DNA from: Geodermatophilus bullaregiensis
GTDB taxonomy: Bacteria; Actinomycetota; Actinomycetes; Mycobacteriales; Geodermatophilaceae
Reading direction: 5' to 3'
Length of the DNA stretch: 64,000 nt
NCBI RefSeq assembly: GCF_016907675.1
Contig: NZ_JAFBCJ010000001.1
Location: 3,472,001-3,536,000 of the forward strand
Shown here: piece after piece, positions 51,088 through 59,113 of the stretch
Layout: every line of letters begins with the position of its first letter
How positions within the stretch are numbered: the first letter of the stretch is position 1
Made by a program: the position numbers and the translations under genes
The notes under the pieces: model-generated
Databases searched by the model: none
Told to the model about the DNA's origin: nothing
Seen by the model: the letters and a program-made list of their open reading frames with translations, nothing else

Positions 51088-51675
51088 GTGCACGGGACAC
51101 GGGGACGACGCGCGCTCGTCGTGGTCGCCGTCGTCCTGGCGGTCCTCGGGACACTGCTGGTGGTGCGCCAGGTGACCGCCGAGGCGCCGCCCTCGGCGGA
51201 GTGCGCGGCGGCCGAGGCCGGGATCCGGGTCGACCCGGCCACCGTGCCGGGGGGGCCGGTCGCCGGGTACGCCGGTGAGCAGCTGGCCAACGCCGCGGCG
51301 ATCGTCAACGCGGGGGAGGCGCTGGGCCTGGACACCTGCGCCCAGACCCTCGGTGTCATGACCGCGATGGGGGAGTCCTCGCTGCGGGTCCTCGACCGCG
51401 GGGACGCCGTCGGGCCCGACTCCCGGGGGCTGTTCCAGCAGCGGGCCAACGGCGCCTGGGGCTCCTACGCCGACCGGATGGACCCCACCACCAGTGCCAC
51501 GAACTTCTTCCGGGCGCTGCAGGAGGTGCCCGACTGGCGGTCGCTGCCGCCGACGATCGCCGCGCACCGCACCCAGCGCAACGCCGACCCGGACCACTAC
51601 GCGCGGTACTGGGACGCCGCGGTCGAGGTGGTCGGCGCGCTGGCCGGCCGGCCGGTCCTCGGCACCGCCGGCTGA
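51088..51675 (+). CDS. Secreted lysozyme/transglycosylase-like protein, putative
   Basis: This 195-residue protein has a signal peptide or membrane anchor (about 9-30). Its external domain contains NAAAIVNAGEALGLDTCAQTLGVMTAMGESSLRVL, GPDSRGLFQQRANGAWGSYADRMDPTTSATNFFRAL and AAHRTQRNADPDHYARYW. This resembles actinobacterial lysozyme-fold domains that often accompany M23 or NlpC peptidases, with Glu in MGESS as the candidate catalytic residue. GTG start. It likely acts on peptidoglycan; enzymatic activity is not certain. Confidence 0.7.
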   Translation: MHGTRGRRALVVVAVVLAVLGTLLVVRQVTAEAPPSAECAAAEAGIRVDPATVPGGPVAGYAGEQLANAAAIVNAGEALGLDTCAQTLGVMTAMGESSLRVLDRGDAVGPDSRGLFQQRANGAWGSYADRMDPTTSATNFFRALQEVPDWRSLPPTIAAHRTQRNADPDHYARYWDAAVEVVGALAGRPVLGTAG

Positions 51676-51765
51676 CGCCTCGTCCCCCGTGGTCCACCGA
51701 CCGGTGGACGGCGGACCCACGCAACGGCCGTCCCGCCGGACGCCGGGCGGGGACAGGGTGGTGCC

Positions 51766-52683
51766 ATGACAGCGACCCGGACGGCGTCGGCCCCCGCGGC
51801 CGCGGCGCGCGACGAGGAGACGGCGGTCCGCGTGCGCGGGCTGGTCAAGCGGTACGGCGACCGTGCGGTGGTCGACGGCCTGGACCTCGACGTCCGCCGC
51901 GGCGAGGTCTTCGCCCTGCTCGGGCCCAACGGCGCGGGCAAGACGACGACCGTCGAGGTCCTCGAGGGCGTGCGCCGGCGCGACGCCGGCGAGGTCACCG
52001 TCCTCGGGGAGGACCCGGGGACGGCCGGGCGGGCGTGGCGGGACCGCGTCGGCGTGGTGGGCCAGAGCACCGGGGCCGGCAACGCGCTGACCGTGCGGGA
52101 GACCGTCGACCACTTCGCCCGCTACCACGGCACCGCGCGGGAGTCCGGCGAGCTGATCGAGGCGGTGGGGCTGACCGCGGCGGCGGGGACCCGGGTGGCG
52201 CGGCTGTCGGGCGGCCAGCGGCGGCGGCTGGAGGTGGCGCTCGGCGTCCAGGGCCGCCCCGAGCTGCTGTTCCTCGACGAGCCGACCACCGGCATGGACC
52301 CGGTCGCCCGCCGGCGGTTCTGGGAGCTGGTCCGCGGGCTGCGCGCCGGCGGCACCACCGTCGTCCTCACCACCCACTACCTCGACGAGGCCGCCGAGCT
52401 GGCCGACCGGGTCGGCGTCCTCACCGACGGCCGGCTGGTCGAGGTCGCCCCGCCGCACGAGCTCGGGGCCGCGCTGCGGCAGGTCGCCACCGTCCGCTGG
52501 ACCGAGGACGGCGCGACCCGCGAGGTGCGCACCCGCGAACCGGCCGCCGTCCTGCGCGACCTGCTGGCCGCGCACCCGTCGGGCGAGGTGCCCGGCCTGA
52601 CCGTCACCCGTCCCGGCCTGGAGGACGTCTACCTCCGCATGGTCGGCGCCGTCCCCGCGACCCCCGAGGGAGACCTCCGATGA
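51766..52683 (+). CDS. ABC transporter ATP-binding protein (DrrA/CcmA type)
   Basis: This 305-residue ATPase has Walker A GPNGAGKTTT, Q-loop VVGQSTG, signature LSGGQRRR, Walker B ELLFLDEPTTGMD and H-loop TTHYLDEA. The C-terminal DUF4162-like extension is typical of ABC-2 drug or lipid exporters. Its last bases overlap the permease ATG, so they form one transporter. The two-component genes downstream are also overlapped, implying joint control. Confidence 0.95.
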   Translation: MTATRTASAPAAAARDEETAVRVRGLVKRYGDRAVVDGLDLDVRRGEVFALLGPNGAGKTTTVEVLEGVRRRDAGEVTVLGEDPGTAGRAWRDRVGVVGQSTGAGNALTVRETVDHFARYHGTARESGELIEAVGLTAAAGTRVARLSGGQRRRLEVALGVQGRPELLFLDEPTTGMDPVARRRFWELVRGLRAGGTTVVLTTHYLDEAAELADRVGVLTDGRLVEVAPPHELGAALRQVATVRWTEDGATREVRTREPAAVLRDLLAAHPSGEVPGLTVTRPGLEDVYLRMVGAVPATPEGDLR

Positions 52684-53507
52684 CCGCCGTCCTGCCCCCT
52701 GCCACCCGGCGGCCGGCGCCGCCGTCGGCCGCCGCCATCGGCGCGGCCCGCACCCTGATGGAGCTGCGGCTGTTCGTCCGCGACCCGGCGCAGGTGGTGT
52801 TCTCCTTCGCCTACCCGATCGTGATGCTGGTGATCTTCGCGTCGGTGTTCGCCGACGAGGACCGGCCGGGCGGGGTGCCGTTCGCGCAGTACTTCCTCGC
52901 CGGGATCGCCGCCACCGGCATCATGCTCACCAGCTTCCAGGCGGTCGGGACGGCGATCGCCGAGGAGCGCGACCGCGGCGACCTCGCCCGGCTGCAGACC
53001 CTCGGCACCCCGGCGGTGGGCTACTTCCTCGGCAAGGCCGGCCAGGTGCTGGTGACGACGGTGCTGCAGCTGGCGGTGCTGCTCACCGTGGCCGCGACCG
53101 CCTACGACGTGCCGCTGCCCGCCGACACCGGCCGCTGGCTGACCTTCACCTGGGTGGTGCTCGGCGGCGCGCTGGCCGGCACGGTGCTGGGCATCGCGGT
53201 GGCCTCGGTCGGCAGCACCCGCTCGGTGGGCAACGGGATCGCCGCGTTCGCCATCGTCCTGCAGTTCTTCTCCGGGGTCTTCTTCGTCTTCTCGGAGCTG
53301 CCGTCGTGGATGCAGGAGGTGGCCGCGGTGTTCCCGCTGAAGTGGCTGGTGCAGGGCATGCGCTCGGTGTTCCTCCCCGACGCCGCCGCGGCCGTCGAGC
53401 CGGCCGGCAGCTGGGAGCACGGGACCACTGCCCTGGTGCTGGCCGCATGGGTGATCATCGGTGTCGTGGTGTGCGCCCGGACCTTCCGCTGGCGCCGGAC
53501 CGCGTGA
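52680..53507 (+). CDS. ABC-2 type transporter permease
   Basis: This 275-residue membrane protein has six hydrophobic segments, beginning with LRLFVRDPAQVVFSFAYPIVMLVIFASVF and including the ABC-2 motif region FFSGVFFVFSELPSWMQEVAAVFPLKWLVQGMR. It pairs with the upstream ATPase to export an unknown substrate. The ATG overlaps the ATPase stop. Its TGA overlaps the kinase GTG. Confidence 0.93.
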   Translation: MTAVLPPATRRPAPPSAAAIGAARTLMELRLFVRDPAQVVFSFAYPIVMLVIFASVFADEDRPGGVPFAQYFLAGIAATGIMLTSFQAVGTAIAEERDRGDLARLQTLGTPAVGYFLGKAGQVLVTTVLQLAVLLTVAATAYDVPLPADTGRWLTFTWVVLGGALAGTVLGIAVASVGSTRSVGNGIAAFAIVLQFFSGVFFVFSELPSWMQEVAAVFPLKWLVQGMRSVFLPDAAAAVEPAGSWEHGTTALVLAAWVIIGVVVCARTFRWRRTA

Positions 53508-54739
53508 GCCTGACGCGCCGGCTGGCCGCCGTCGTCGTCCCCCCACCGGCGGGGGACGACGACGGCGAGCCGCTGTCCGAGCGCGGGTGGCACGCGACGG
53601 TCGTCGGTCTGCACGTCATCTCCGCCGCGCTCTGGCTGCTCGCGGTGGTCTCCACGGTGGCCGGGGAGGCCGTCGGCGACGACCGGCGCGAGCCCGTCCT
53701 GGTCGTCCTGGCCCTGCTGGCCGTCGCCTACGCCGTCGCCGGGGCGCCGGCGATCGCGTCCGGCGCGCGCGGCCGGGCGGTGCTGTACCTGTGCGTCCTC
53801 GTCGTCGCCTTCGGCCTCATCGGCTGGCTGGGCGACAGGCTGCTGTTCCTGCTCTTCCTCGCCTACCCGCAGGTCTGGTTCGTCGTCCAGGGGACCCTCA
53901 CCGGCCTGTTCTGGACCGTCGCGCTCTCGGTGGCCAGCGCCGCCGGTCCGGTGGCGACGGCGGCGTCCGGACGCACCGACGTCCTGCTCGAGACCGCCGT
54001 CAGCCTGACGTTCAGCCTCGCCCTGGGCCTGTGGATCAGCCGGGTGCTGCACCAGAGCGCGCAGCGGGCCTCGCTGATCGCCCAGCTGGAGGCGACCCGG
54101 TCGGAGCTGGCGACGGCCGAGCGCGAGCGCGGCGTGCTGGCCGAGCGCGAGCGGCTGGCGGGGGAGGTGCACGACACGCTGGCGCAGGGCTACACGTCGA
54201 TCGTCGTGATGGCGCAGACCGCGTCCGCGCTGCTGCCGGCCGACCCGGACGGCGCGCGGGAGCGCCTGGCGGTGATCGAGGAGGTGGCCCGCGACAACCT
54301 CGCCGAGGCGCGGGCGGTGGTGGCGGCGTTCCGGCCCGTGGCGCTGGACGGGTCGACGCTGGTCGAGGCGCTGCAGCGGCTGGCCGAGCGGTTCGCGCGC
54401 GAGACCGGGCTGGCGGTGCGGGTGGACACCGCGGCGCTCGACGCCGCCCCGGGCCTGCGGCGGGACGAGGAGGTGGTGCTGCTGCGCGGGGCGCAGGAGG
54501 CGCTGACCAACGTCCGCCGGCACGCGGGGGCGACGGCGGTGGTGCTGCGGCTGTCCCGGGTGGGTGGCCAGGTGTCGGTGCACGTGGAGGACGACGGCGT
54601 GGGCTTCGACCCCGCCGCGGTCGCCGGGTCGGGGCTGGAGGGCCTGCGCGGGCGGGTGGCGCAGGTGGGCGGCGAGGTCGACGTCGCCTCGGCGCCGGGC
54701 GCGGGCACGCGGGTGACCGTGCGGGTGCCCGGCTCGTGA
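53504..54739 (+). CDS. Sensor histidine kinase (NarX/LiaS-type, HisKA_3)
   Basis: This 411-residue kinase has five or six membrane helices (about 45-190), a dimerisation helix with ERERLAGEVHDTLAQGYTSIVV, whose His in EVHDTL is the phosphorylation site, and an HATPase domain with EALTNVRRHAGAT (N-box), VEDDGVGFD and GLEGLRGRV. The intramembrane sensing layout resembles envelope-stress or drug sensors. The GTG overlaps the permease stop, coupling sensor to exporter. Confidence 0.95.
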   Translation: MSLTRRLAAVVVPPPAGDDDGEPLSERGWHATVVGLHVISAALWLLAVVSTVAGEAVGDDRREPVLVVLALLAVAYAVAGAPAIASGARGRAVLYLCVLVVAFGLIGWLGDRLLFLLFLAYPQVWFVVQGTLTGLFWTVALSVASAAGPVATAASGRTDVLLETAVSLTFSLALGLWISRVLHQSAQRASLIAQLEATRSELATAERERGVLAERERLAGEVHDTLAQGYTSIVVMAQTASALLPADPDGARERLAVIEEVARDNLAEARAVVAAFRPVALDGSTLVEALQRLAERFARETGLAVRVDTAALDAAPGLRRDEEVVLLRGAQEALTNVRRHAGATAVVLRLSRVGGQVSVHVEDDGVGFDPAAVAGSGLEGLRGRVAQVGGEVDVASAPGAGTRVTVRVPGS

Positions 54740-55374
54740 GCACGCGCGTGCTGGTGGTCGACGACCACCCGGTGGTGCGCGGCGGGCTGGTCGGCTGGCT
54801 GGCGGCGCAGCCCGACCTCGACGTCGTCGGGGAGGCCGCCGACGGGGCCGAGGCGCTGGCTCTCGTGGCGTCGCTGCAGCCCGACGTCGTCCTCATGGAC
54901 CTGCGGATGCCGCGCATGGACGGCGTGACCGCGACCGAGAAGCTGGCGGTCACGCACCCCGGCGTCCGGGTGCTCGTGCTGACCACCTACGACACCGACG
55001 CCGACATCGTGCGCGCCGTCGCGGCCGGCGCCACCGGCTACCTGCTCAAGGACGCGCCGCTGCCGCTGCTGGCCGACGCCGTCCGCGCCGCCGCCCGCGG
55101 GGAGACGGTGCTCGCGCCGCCGGTGGCCGCCCGGCTGGTGTCGAAGATGCGGGCGCCCGCGGTGGAGGTGCCGACGGCCCGGGAGCTGGAGGTGCTGGCC
55201 GGGGTGGCCCGCGGGCTGACCAACGCCGAGATCGGCCGGGAGCTGTTCATCGGCGAGGCCACGGTGAAGACCCACCTGCTGCGGGTGTTCGCCAAGCTCG
55301 GCGTCGACGACCGGACCCGCGCGGTGATGGTCGCGGTCGAGCGGGGGCTGCTGCCGGGGCCGGGGTCGCGGTGA
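54736..55374 (+). CDS. NarL/LuxR-family response regulator
   Basis: This 212-residue regulator has a receiver domain (VLVVDDHPVVRGGL; phospho-acceptor Asp55 in LMDLRMP; Lys in YLLKDAP) and a C-terminal LuxR helix-turn-helix (LEVLAGVARGLTNAEIGRELFIGEATVKTHLLRVFAKLGVDDRT). It is the partner of the overlapping kinase and likely regulates the exporter genes upstream. GTG overlaps the kinase stop. Confidence 0.96.
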   Translation: MSTRVLVVDDHPVVRGGLVGWLAAQPDLDVVGEAADGAEALALVASLQPDVVLMDLRMPRMDGVTATEKLAVTHPGVRVLVLTTYDTDADIVRAVAAGATGYLLKDAPLPLLADAVRAAARGETVLAPPVAARLVSKMRAPAVEVPTARELEVLAGVARGLTNAEIGRELFIGEATVKTHLLRVFAKLGVDDRTRAVMVAVERGLLPGPGSR

Positions 55375-55441
55375 CCGTGGCCGTCCGGCCGGCGGTGGCC
55401 TCGGACGCGTCCCGGCACCGCTGGCCCCGGCGGCCTGATCC

Positions 55442-55807
55442 CTACTGCTCGACCACGCGGCGCTCGGCCGTGTGCTCGCTCGGGCTGTCGCCGGTGTTCA
55501 CGGTCGCGCTCGGCTCGACGAGCAGCACCTGCGCGCCATCGGGGGAGTACGGCTGGTGCGGGGTGCCCTTCGGGACGACGTACAGCTGCCCGGGCCCCAG
55601 GGTGACGTCACCGTCGTCCATGCGGATGGTGAGCGAGCCGGAGAGGACGAGGAACACCTCATCGGTCTCGGGGTGGCTGTGGCGGGTGAACTCGCCGCGC
55701 GTGTGGACGACGCGGAGGTCGTGGTCGTTGAGGACGGCGACGGTGTGCGGGGACCACGGCTGGTCGATCGAGGCGAGGACGGCGGCGAGGTCGACGGGGG
55801 TCGGCAT
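55442..55807 (-). CDS. Cupin domain protein
   Basis: This 121-residue single-cupin protein has motif 1 (RVVHTRGEFTRHSHPETDEVFLVLSG, with metal-type His-His-Glu) and motif 2 (LGPGQLYVVPKGTPHQPYSP). It could be a metal-dependent isomerase or a small-molecule sensor; the substrate is unknown. It is convergent to the response regulator and divergent to the gene at 55943. Confidence 0.88.
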   Translation of the reverse strand: MPTPVDLAAVLASIDQPWSPHTVAVLNDHDLRVVHTRGEFTRHSHPETDEVFLVLSGSLTIRMDDGDVTLGPGQLYVVPKGTPHQPYSPDGAQVLLVEPSATVNTGDSPSEHTAERRVVEQ

Positions 55808-55942
55808 CACCCGATGGTCGTGTCTGGAACCCCTGCGGCGCGAGGGCACGGCAGGCGCCGCGACCTCCTCCGGGGAGCGGATGGGATCCGGGCCTGCCGG
55901 AGTAGGTCGACAACCCTGCGGTCCCGTGCCTGACTCGGCCGC

Positions 55943-56566
55943 ATGAGCGAGCGTGGGGACGTCGCGGTCGTCGACTGGGTGGTCCCGGCGGGCCGGCCGG
56001 ACTGGCTGCTCGGCACGGGCGCCGTCCGTGCGGAGCGGTGGTCGGTCTGGGCGGCGGCGGGCCTCGCCACAGGGGCCGTGGTCGGCGTCGCAGTCGTGCA
56101 GGACGTGCCGTGGCAGTGGTGGCAGTGGCTCGTGGTCCTCGCGCTCACCGTCGACGTCGCCGGCGGGGTGCCGGCCAACGCGTTGGGGACGGCGAAACGG
56201 CTCTACCACTCGCCTGCGCCGGCCGACCTCCCGCCGGTGCGACGGTTCCTGCGCAGCCCCACCGGGTTCTCCGCGCTGCACCTGCACCCGTTCGCCGTCG
56301 CCGCACTGCTGCCCGGCGCGTCGTGGACGTGGGCGCTGGCCTGGTACCTGCTCTGCCTCGCCGGGACCGTCCTCGTCGTCCGCGCGCCGCTCTACCTGCG
56401 GCGCCCGCTCGCCGCCGCGGTGGTGACCGTCGCGCTGACCGGCGCGCCGCTGGTGGCCGCACCGGCGGGCCTCGGCTGGTTCGGCCCGCTGCTGGTGGTC
56501 AAGCTGGTCGCCGCCCACGCCGTCCGCGAGGAGCCGTACCGGCCCGCGGGTGCCGCGCGGCCGTGA
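55943..56566 (+). CDS. Hypothetical membrane protein
   Basis: This 207-residue protein has about five hydrophobic segments (34-53, 57-75, 112-127, 131-147 and 155-190) and a conserved-looking loop, GGVPANALGTAKRLYHSPAPADLPPVRRFLRS, with FSALHLHPF. The pattern suggests a small integral membrane protein; I do not recognise the family. ATG start. It ends 53 nt before ychF. Confidence 0.7.
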   Translation: MSERGDVAVVDWVVPAGRPDWLLGTGAVRAERWSVWAAAGLATGAVVGVAVVQDVPWQWWQWLVVLALTVDVAGGVPANALGTAKRLYHSPAPADLPPVRRFLRSPTGFSALHLHPFAVAALLPGASWTWALAWYLLCLAGTVLVVRAPLYLRRPLAAAVVTVALTGAPLVAAPAGLGWFGPLLVVKLVAAHAVREEPYRPAGAARP

Positions 56567-56605
56567 CGGCGGCGTCGGCGGTCCGGGGTCTGGCCGGCGA
56601 CCGCC

Positions 56606-56611
56606 TACCCT
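56606..56611 (+). promoter_or_regulatory. -10 box of ychF
   Basis: TACCCT ends 8 nt before the GTG at 56620. As for ispH and gltA, transcription would begin close to the start codon, giving a leaderless message. Confidence 0.5.
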
Positions 56612-56619
56612 GGACCCCC

Positions 56620-57693
56620 GTGAGTCTCACCATCGGGATCGTCGGTCTCCCCAACGTCGGCAAGTCGACCCTGTTCAACGCGCTGACCAAGAACGACGTC
56701 CTGGCGGCCAACTACCCCTTCGCCACCATCGAGCCGAACGTCGGCGTCGTCGGCGTGCCCGACCAGCGGCTGGGCAAGCTGGCCGAGCTGTTCTCGTCGC
56801 AGAAGGTGGTGCCGGCGACGGTGTCGTTCGTCGACATCGCCGGCATCGTGCGCGGCGCCAGCGAGGGGCAGGGTCTGGGCAACAAGTTCCTGGCCAACAT
56901 CCGCGAGAGCGACGCCATCTGCCAGGTGATCCGCGTGTTCAGCGACCCCGACGTCGTGCACGTCGAGGGCAAGGTCGACCCGGCCGACGACATCGAGACG
57001 ATCAACACCGAGCTCGTCCTCGCCGACCTGCAGACGCTGGAGAAGGCCATCCCGCGGCTGGAGAAGGAGTCGCGCAAGGACAAGGAGCGGGCCGCGCTGC
57101 TGGCGGCCGCGCAGGCGGCGCAGGAGGTGCTGGACGGTGGGCAGACGCTGTTCGCGGCCGGCGTGGACCCCGCACCGCTGCGCGAGCTGACGCTGCTGAC
57201 GACCAAGCCGTTCCTGTACGTCTTCAACGTCGACGCCGACGAGCTGGCCAACGAGTCGCTGATCACCGAGCTGCGGGAGCTGGTGGCGCCGGCCGAGGCG
57301 ATCCTGCTCGACGCGAAGACCGAGGCCGAGCTGACCGAGCTGCCGGCCGAGGAGGCCGCCGAGCTGCTGGAGTCGATCGGGCAGAACGAGCCGGGCCTCG
57401 ACCAGCTGGCGAAGGTGGGCTTCCGGACGCTGGGGCTGCAGACCTACCTGACGGCGGGGCCGAAGGAGGCGCGCGCCTGGACCATCCCGGTCGGCGCGAC
57501 CGCCCCGCAGGCGGCCGGTGTCATCCACACCGACTTCCAGCGCGGCTTCATCAAGGCCGAGGTCGTGTCCTACGACCAGCTGATGGAGGCCGGCTCGATG
57601 GCCGAGGCCAAGTCCCGAGGCTGGGTGCGCATCGAGGGCAAGGACTACGTCATGGCCGACGGCGACGTCGTGGAGTTCCGCTTCAACGTGTAG
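56620..57693 (+). CDS. ychF: YchF/OLA1 family redox-regulated ATPase
   Basis: YchF (357 residues) is a universally conserved P-loop protein associated with ribosomes and stress response. It has G1 GLPNVGKST, the G3-like VDIAGIVRGAS and the atypical G4 NVDA (YVFNVDADEL), consistent with ATP preference. The C-terminal TGS-like domain AGVIHTDFQRGFIKAEVVSYDQL ends in DGDVVEFRFNV, the standard terminus. GTG start. The M. tuberculosis relative Rv1112 lies near ispH; here the two are 12 kb apart. Confidence 0.98.
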   Translation: MSLTIGIVGLPNVGKSTLFNALTKNDVLAANYPFATIEPNVGVVGVPDQRLGKLAELFSSQKVVPATVSFVDIAGIVRGASEGQGLGNKFLANIRESDAICQVIRVFSDPDVVHVEGKVDPADDIETINTELVLADLQTLEKAIPRLEKESRKDKERAALLAAAQAAQEVLDGGQTLFAAGVDPAPLRELTLLTTKPFLYVFNVDADELANESLITELRELVAPAEAILLDAKTEAELTELPAEEAAELLESIGQNEPGLDQLAKVGFRTLGLQTYLTAGPKEARAWTIPVGATAPQAAGVIHTDFQRGFIKAEVVSYDQLMEAGSMAEAKSRGWVRIEGKDYVMADGDVVEFRFNV

Positions 57694-57712
57694 GTGACAG
57701 CATTCGTGCAGG

Positions 57713-57902
57713 TTAGCGACTTGTTGGGGTGGCCGAGTCCGCACCCGGTCCGCGACTGTCCGCGAAGAGTTCCTCGGCGGCACGCCTCGTGCGGTCCTCA
57801 GCAGTGGGCCAGAGGAGGCTGTAGCTGTTCAGCGTCGTGGTGGCGCCGGCGTGCGCCAGGTCCCGCTGGACGGTGACGACGTCGCAGCCCGGAGGCGATG
57901 AG
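57713..57902 (-). pseudogene. Tyrosine recombinase C-terminal remnant
   Basis: Read on the minus strand, 57713-57886 encodes DVVTVQRDLAHAGATTTLNSYSLLWPTAEDRTRRAAEELFAD and a short tail. This matches the end of phage or plasmid tyrosine integrases, including the region of the catalytic Tyr. Just upstream, LIASG continues in a different frame, implying a one-base frameshift near 57887. Nothing of the catalytic Arg boxes is found further upstream. The ychF stop is only 20 nt away, so an element may once have inserted beside ychF. Confidence 0.75.
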
Positions 57903-57906
57903 CCGC

Positions 57907-57934
57907 GGGCGGCGGCGGGGACCCGCCGCCGCCC
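57907..57934 (-). terminator. Perfect hairpin before the integrase remnant
   Basis: GGGCGGCGGCGG and CCGCCGCCGCCC pair perfectly across GGAC. It lies 12 nt after the stop of a small open segment at 57946, so it may be that gene's old terminator. Confidence 0.55.
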
Positions 57935-57945
57935 GGAACCGCCGG

Positions 57946-58026
57946 TCAGTCCTTGATCGACTGGTACACGATCGCCCGGAAGTCGGCCTCGGGGAGGTCA
58001 ATCCCCCATGCGAGCTGGTCAGCTAG
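57946..58026 (-). pseudogene. C-terminal remnant of an unknown gene
   Basis: A 26-codon segment, closed upstream by a stop, encodes LADQLAWGIDLPEADFRAIVYQSIKD. It reads like a genuine protein C-terminus and is followed by a hairpin, but there is no start codon. The family is not recognised. Confidence 0.35.
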
Positions 58027-58117
58027 TCACCGACTGCCGCGCTCGGAGCGCGCACAGAGTCGACGCGCGTACGTTCAGGGCAGCCGCCGAATCTGAAAAG
58101 GTTGGGTCACGCGGTCA

Positions 58118-58153
58118 GGTTCCATCGGTCGACTGCAGACGATCGATGGAACC
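58118..58153. repeat. 10-bp inverted repeat
   Basis: GGTTCCATCG and CGATGGAACC are exact complements separated by 16 nt. It lies in a gene-poor stretch (58027-58534) of decayed sequence in which I find no intact gene. Possibly an element end or an operator; there is no second copy nearby. Confidence 0.4.
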
Positions 58154-58168
58154 GTCCCTCCCGCTCAG

Positions 58169-58391
58169 CTAGCCGCCAAGCTCTCGCTCGTCGCGGTCCC
58201 AGCGGGACTCGTAGAAGCGGGCCCGGTTCAGCTCTGTCGGCCAGCCGTGTGCGCGGCCGTACTTCGTCCTGCGCGGCCCGGATGCCTGCCAGAGCCAGCC
58301 GGATCCGGTCGGCATCGGCTGAGCCGATCTCCCTCGAATCGGGAACACCATCGAGTGCTGGTCCCCTCACGAGCGTGTCACCAGCAGACAC
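58169..58391 (-). pseudogene. Possible frameshifted gene remnant
   Basis: Two minus-strand frames each look partly coding: an upstream DSREIGSADADRIRLALAGIRAAQDE and a downstream GWPTELNRARFYESRWDRDERELGG ending in a stop at 58169. Joining them needs a frameshift near 58265. No family is recognised, so this is a weak call. Confidence 0.25.
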
Positions 58392-58534
58392 GAAGAGCCG
58401 CCGGACGTCGCGTGACCGGATGTCCCGACGGCAGCCTTCAGAGACAGACCCAGGCCTGTGGTCCGCCCTGCCCGTACGGCAATGGCCCGTGCAAGAGCCG
58501 CAACGGTTGGTCCACCACCGTGGTCACTGTGCGG

Positions 58535-59023
58535 TCACTCTGCCCGGATCAGGACACTCGGGATGCAGTCACCGGTCCGGAAGTCCCTGAAGCCGAGCTC
58601 GGCGCACAGCGAGTGTGGCACGAAGGCAAGGTCGTCCGGGTCCAGCACCGGTAGACCTCCGCGCGTCTCGACGTACTTCACCGACTGCCTCAGCAGGTAC
58701 CGCGCGATGCCATAGTCGTGCCTGGACGGCTTCACGAACAGTCGTCCGATCACCAGCAGGTCGTCGGCCTTCCGGTGGGTCTGTGCGACGACGTCGAGGA
58801 CCCAGCGGGCGTCGAGCGGCCGGTAGATCTGGACGTGGCCGACCACGTTCCGGGTCGGGGCAACGCTCACCGGCGCCTGGTCGAACACCCACGAGCGCTC
58901 GGCGTCGACCTCCTGCAGCCAGTCCCGCGGCTGCCGTCCCGCGAGGACGCCGGCATGGTCGTCCAGCTCGCCGAGGACGTCGCACAGGCGGTCGAGGTCC
59001 TCGTCCCTGCGCCCACGGATCAT
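58535..59023 (-). CDS. GNAT family acetyltransferase
   Basis: This 162-residue protein has the GNAT layout: an N-terminal GRRDEDLDRLCDVLGELDDHAGVLAGRQPRDWL, a VVGHVQIYRP strand, the acetyl-CoA loop region LFVKPSRHDYGIARYLLRQSVKYVE, and a C-terminal PHSLCAELGFRDFRTGDC. The usual R/Q-x-x-G-x-G/A pattern is represented by SRHDYGIA. The substrate is unknown. ATG start with a -10 box ending 9 nt upstream. It is the first intact gene within the decayed region after ychF. Confidence 0.85.
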   Translation of the reverse strand: MIRGRRDEDLDRLCDVLGELDDHAGVLAGRQPRDWLQEVDAERSWVFDQAPVSVAPTRNVVGHVQIYRPLDARWVLDVVAQTHRKADDLLVIGRLFVKPSRHDYGIARYLLRQSVKYVETRGGLPVLDPDDLAFVPHSLCAELGFRDFRTGDCIPSVLIRAE

Positions 59024-59032
59024 CGTGGCCCG

Positions 59033-59038
59033 AGGCTA
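59033..59038 (-). promoter_or_regulatory. -10 box of the acetyltransferase gene
   Basis: TAGCCT on the minus strand is followed by CGGGCCACG and the ATG at 59023, the same spacing and almost the same spacer as for gltA. A leaderless message is likely. Confidence 0.5.
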
Positions 59039-59113
59039 GCGGTCGCGTCGCAGCCGAGAACCCGACCGTGGGACGTGTGCAGAGCAACCTCACGGTCGCC
59101 TCCGTGGAGGAAC

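Noticed and set aside
49297-52575. Upstream extension of the Ada-AlkA frame through the protease and ABC genes
   Set aside because: Only the part from 49296 downward matches a family; the extension is antisense to the subtilase and other coding genes.
58400-58534. Short plus-strand frames with CPYGNGPC-like sequence
   Set aside because: Frames are short, with no ribosome binding site or family match, and lie in decayed DNA.
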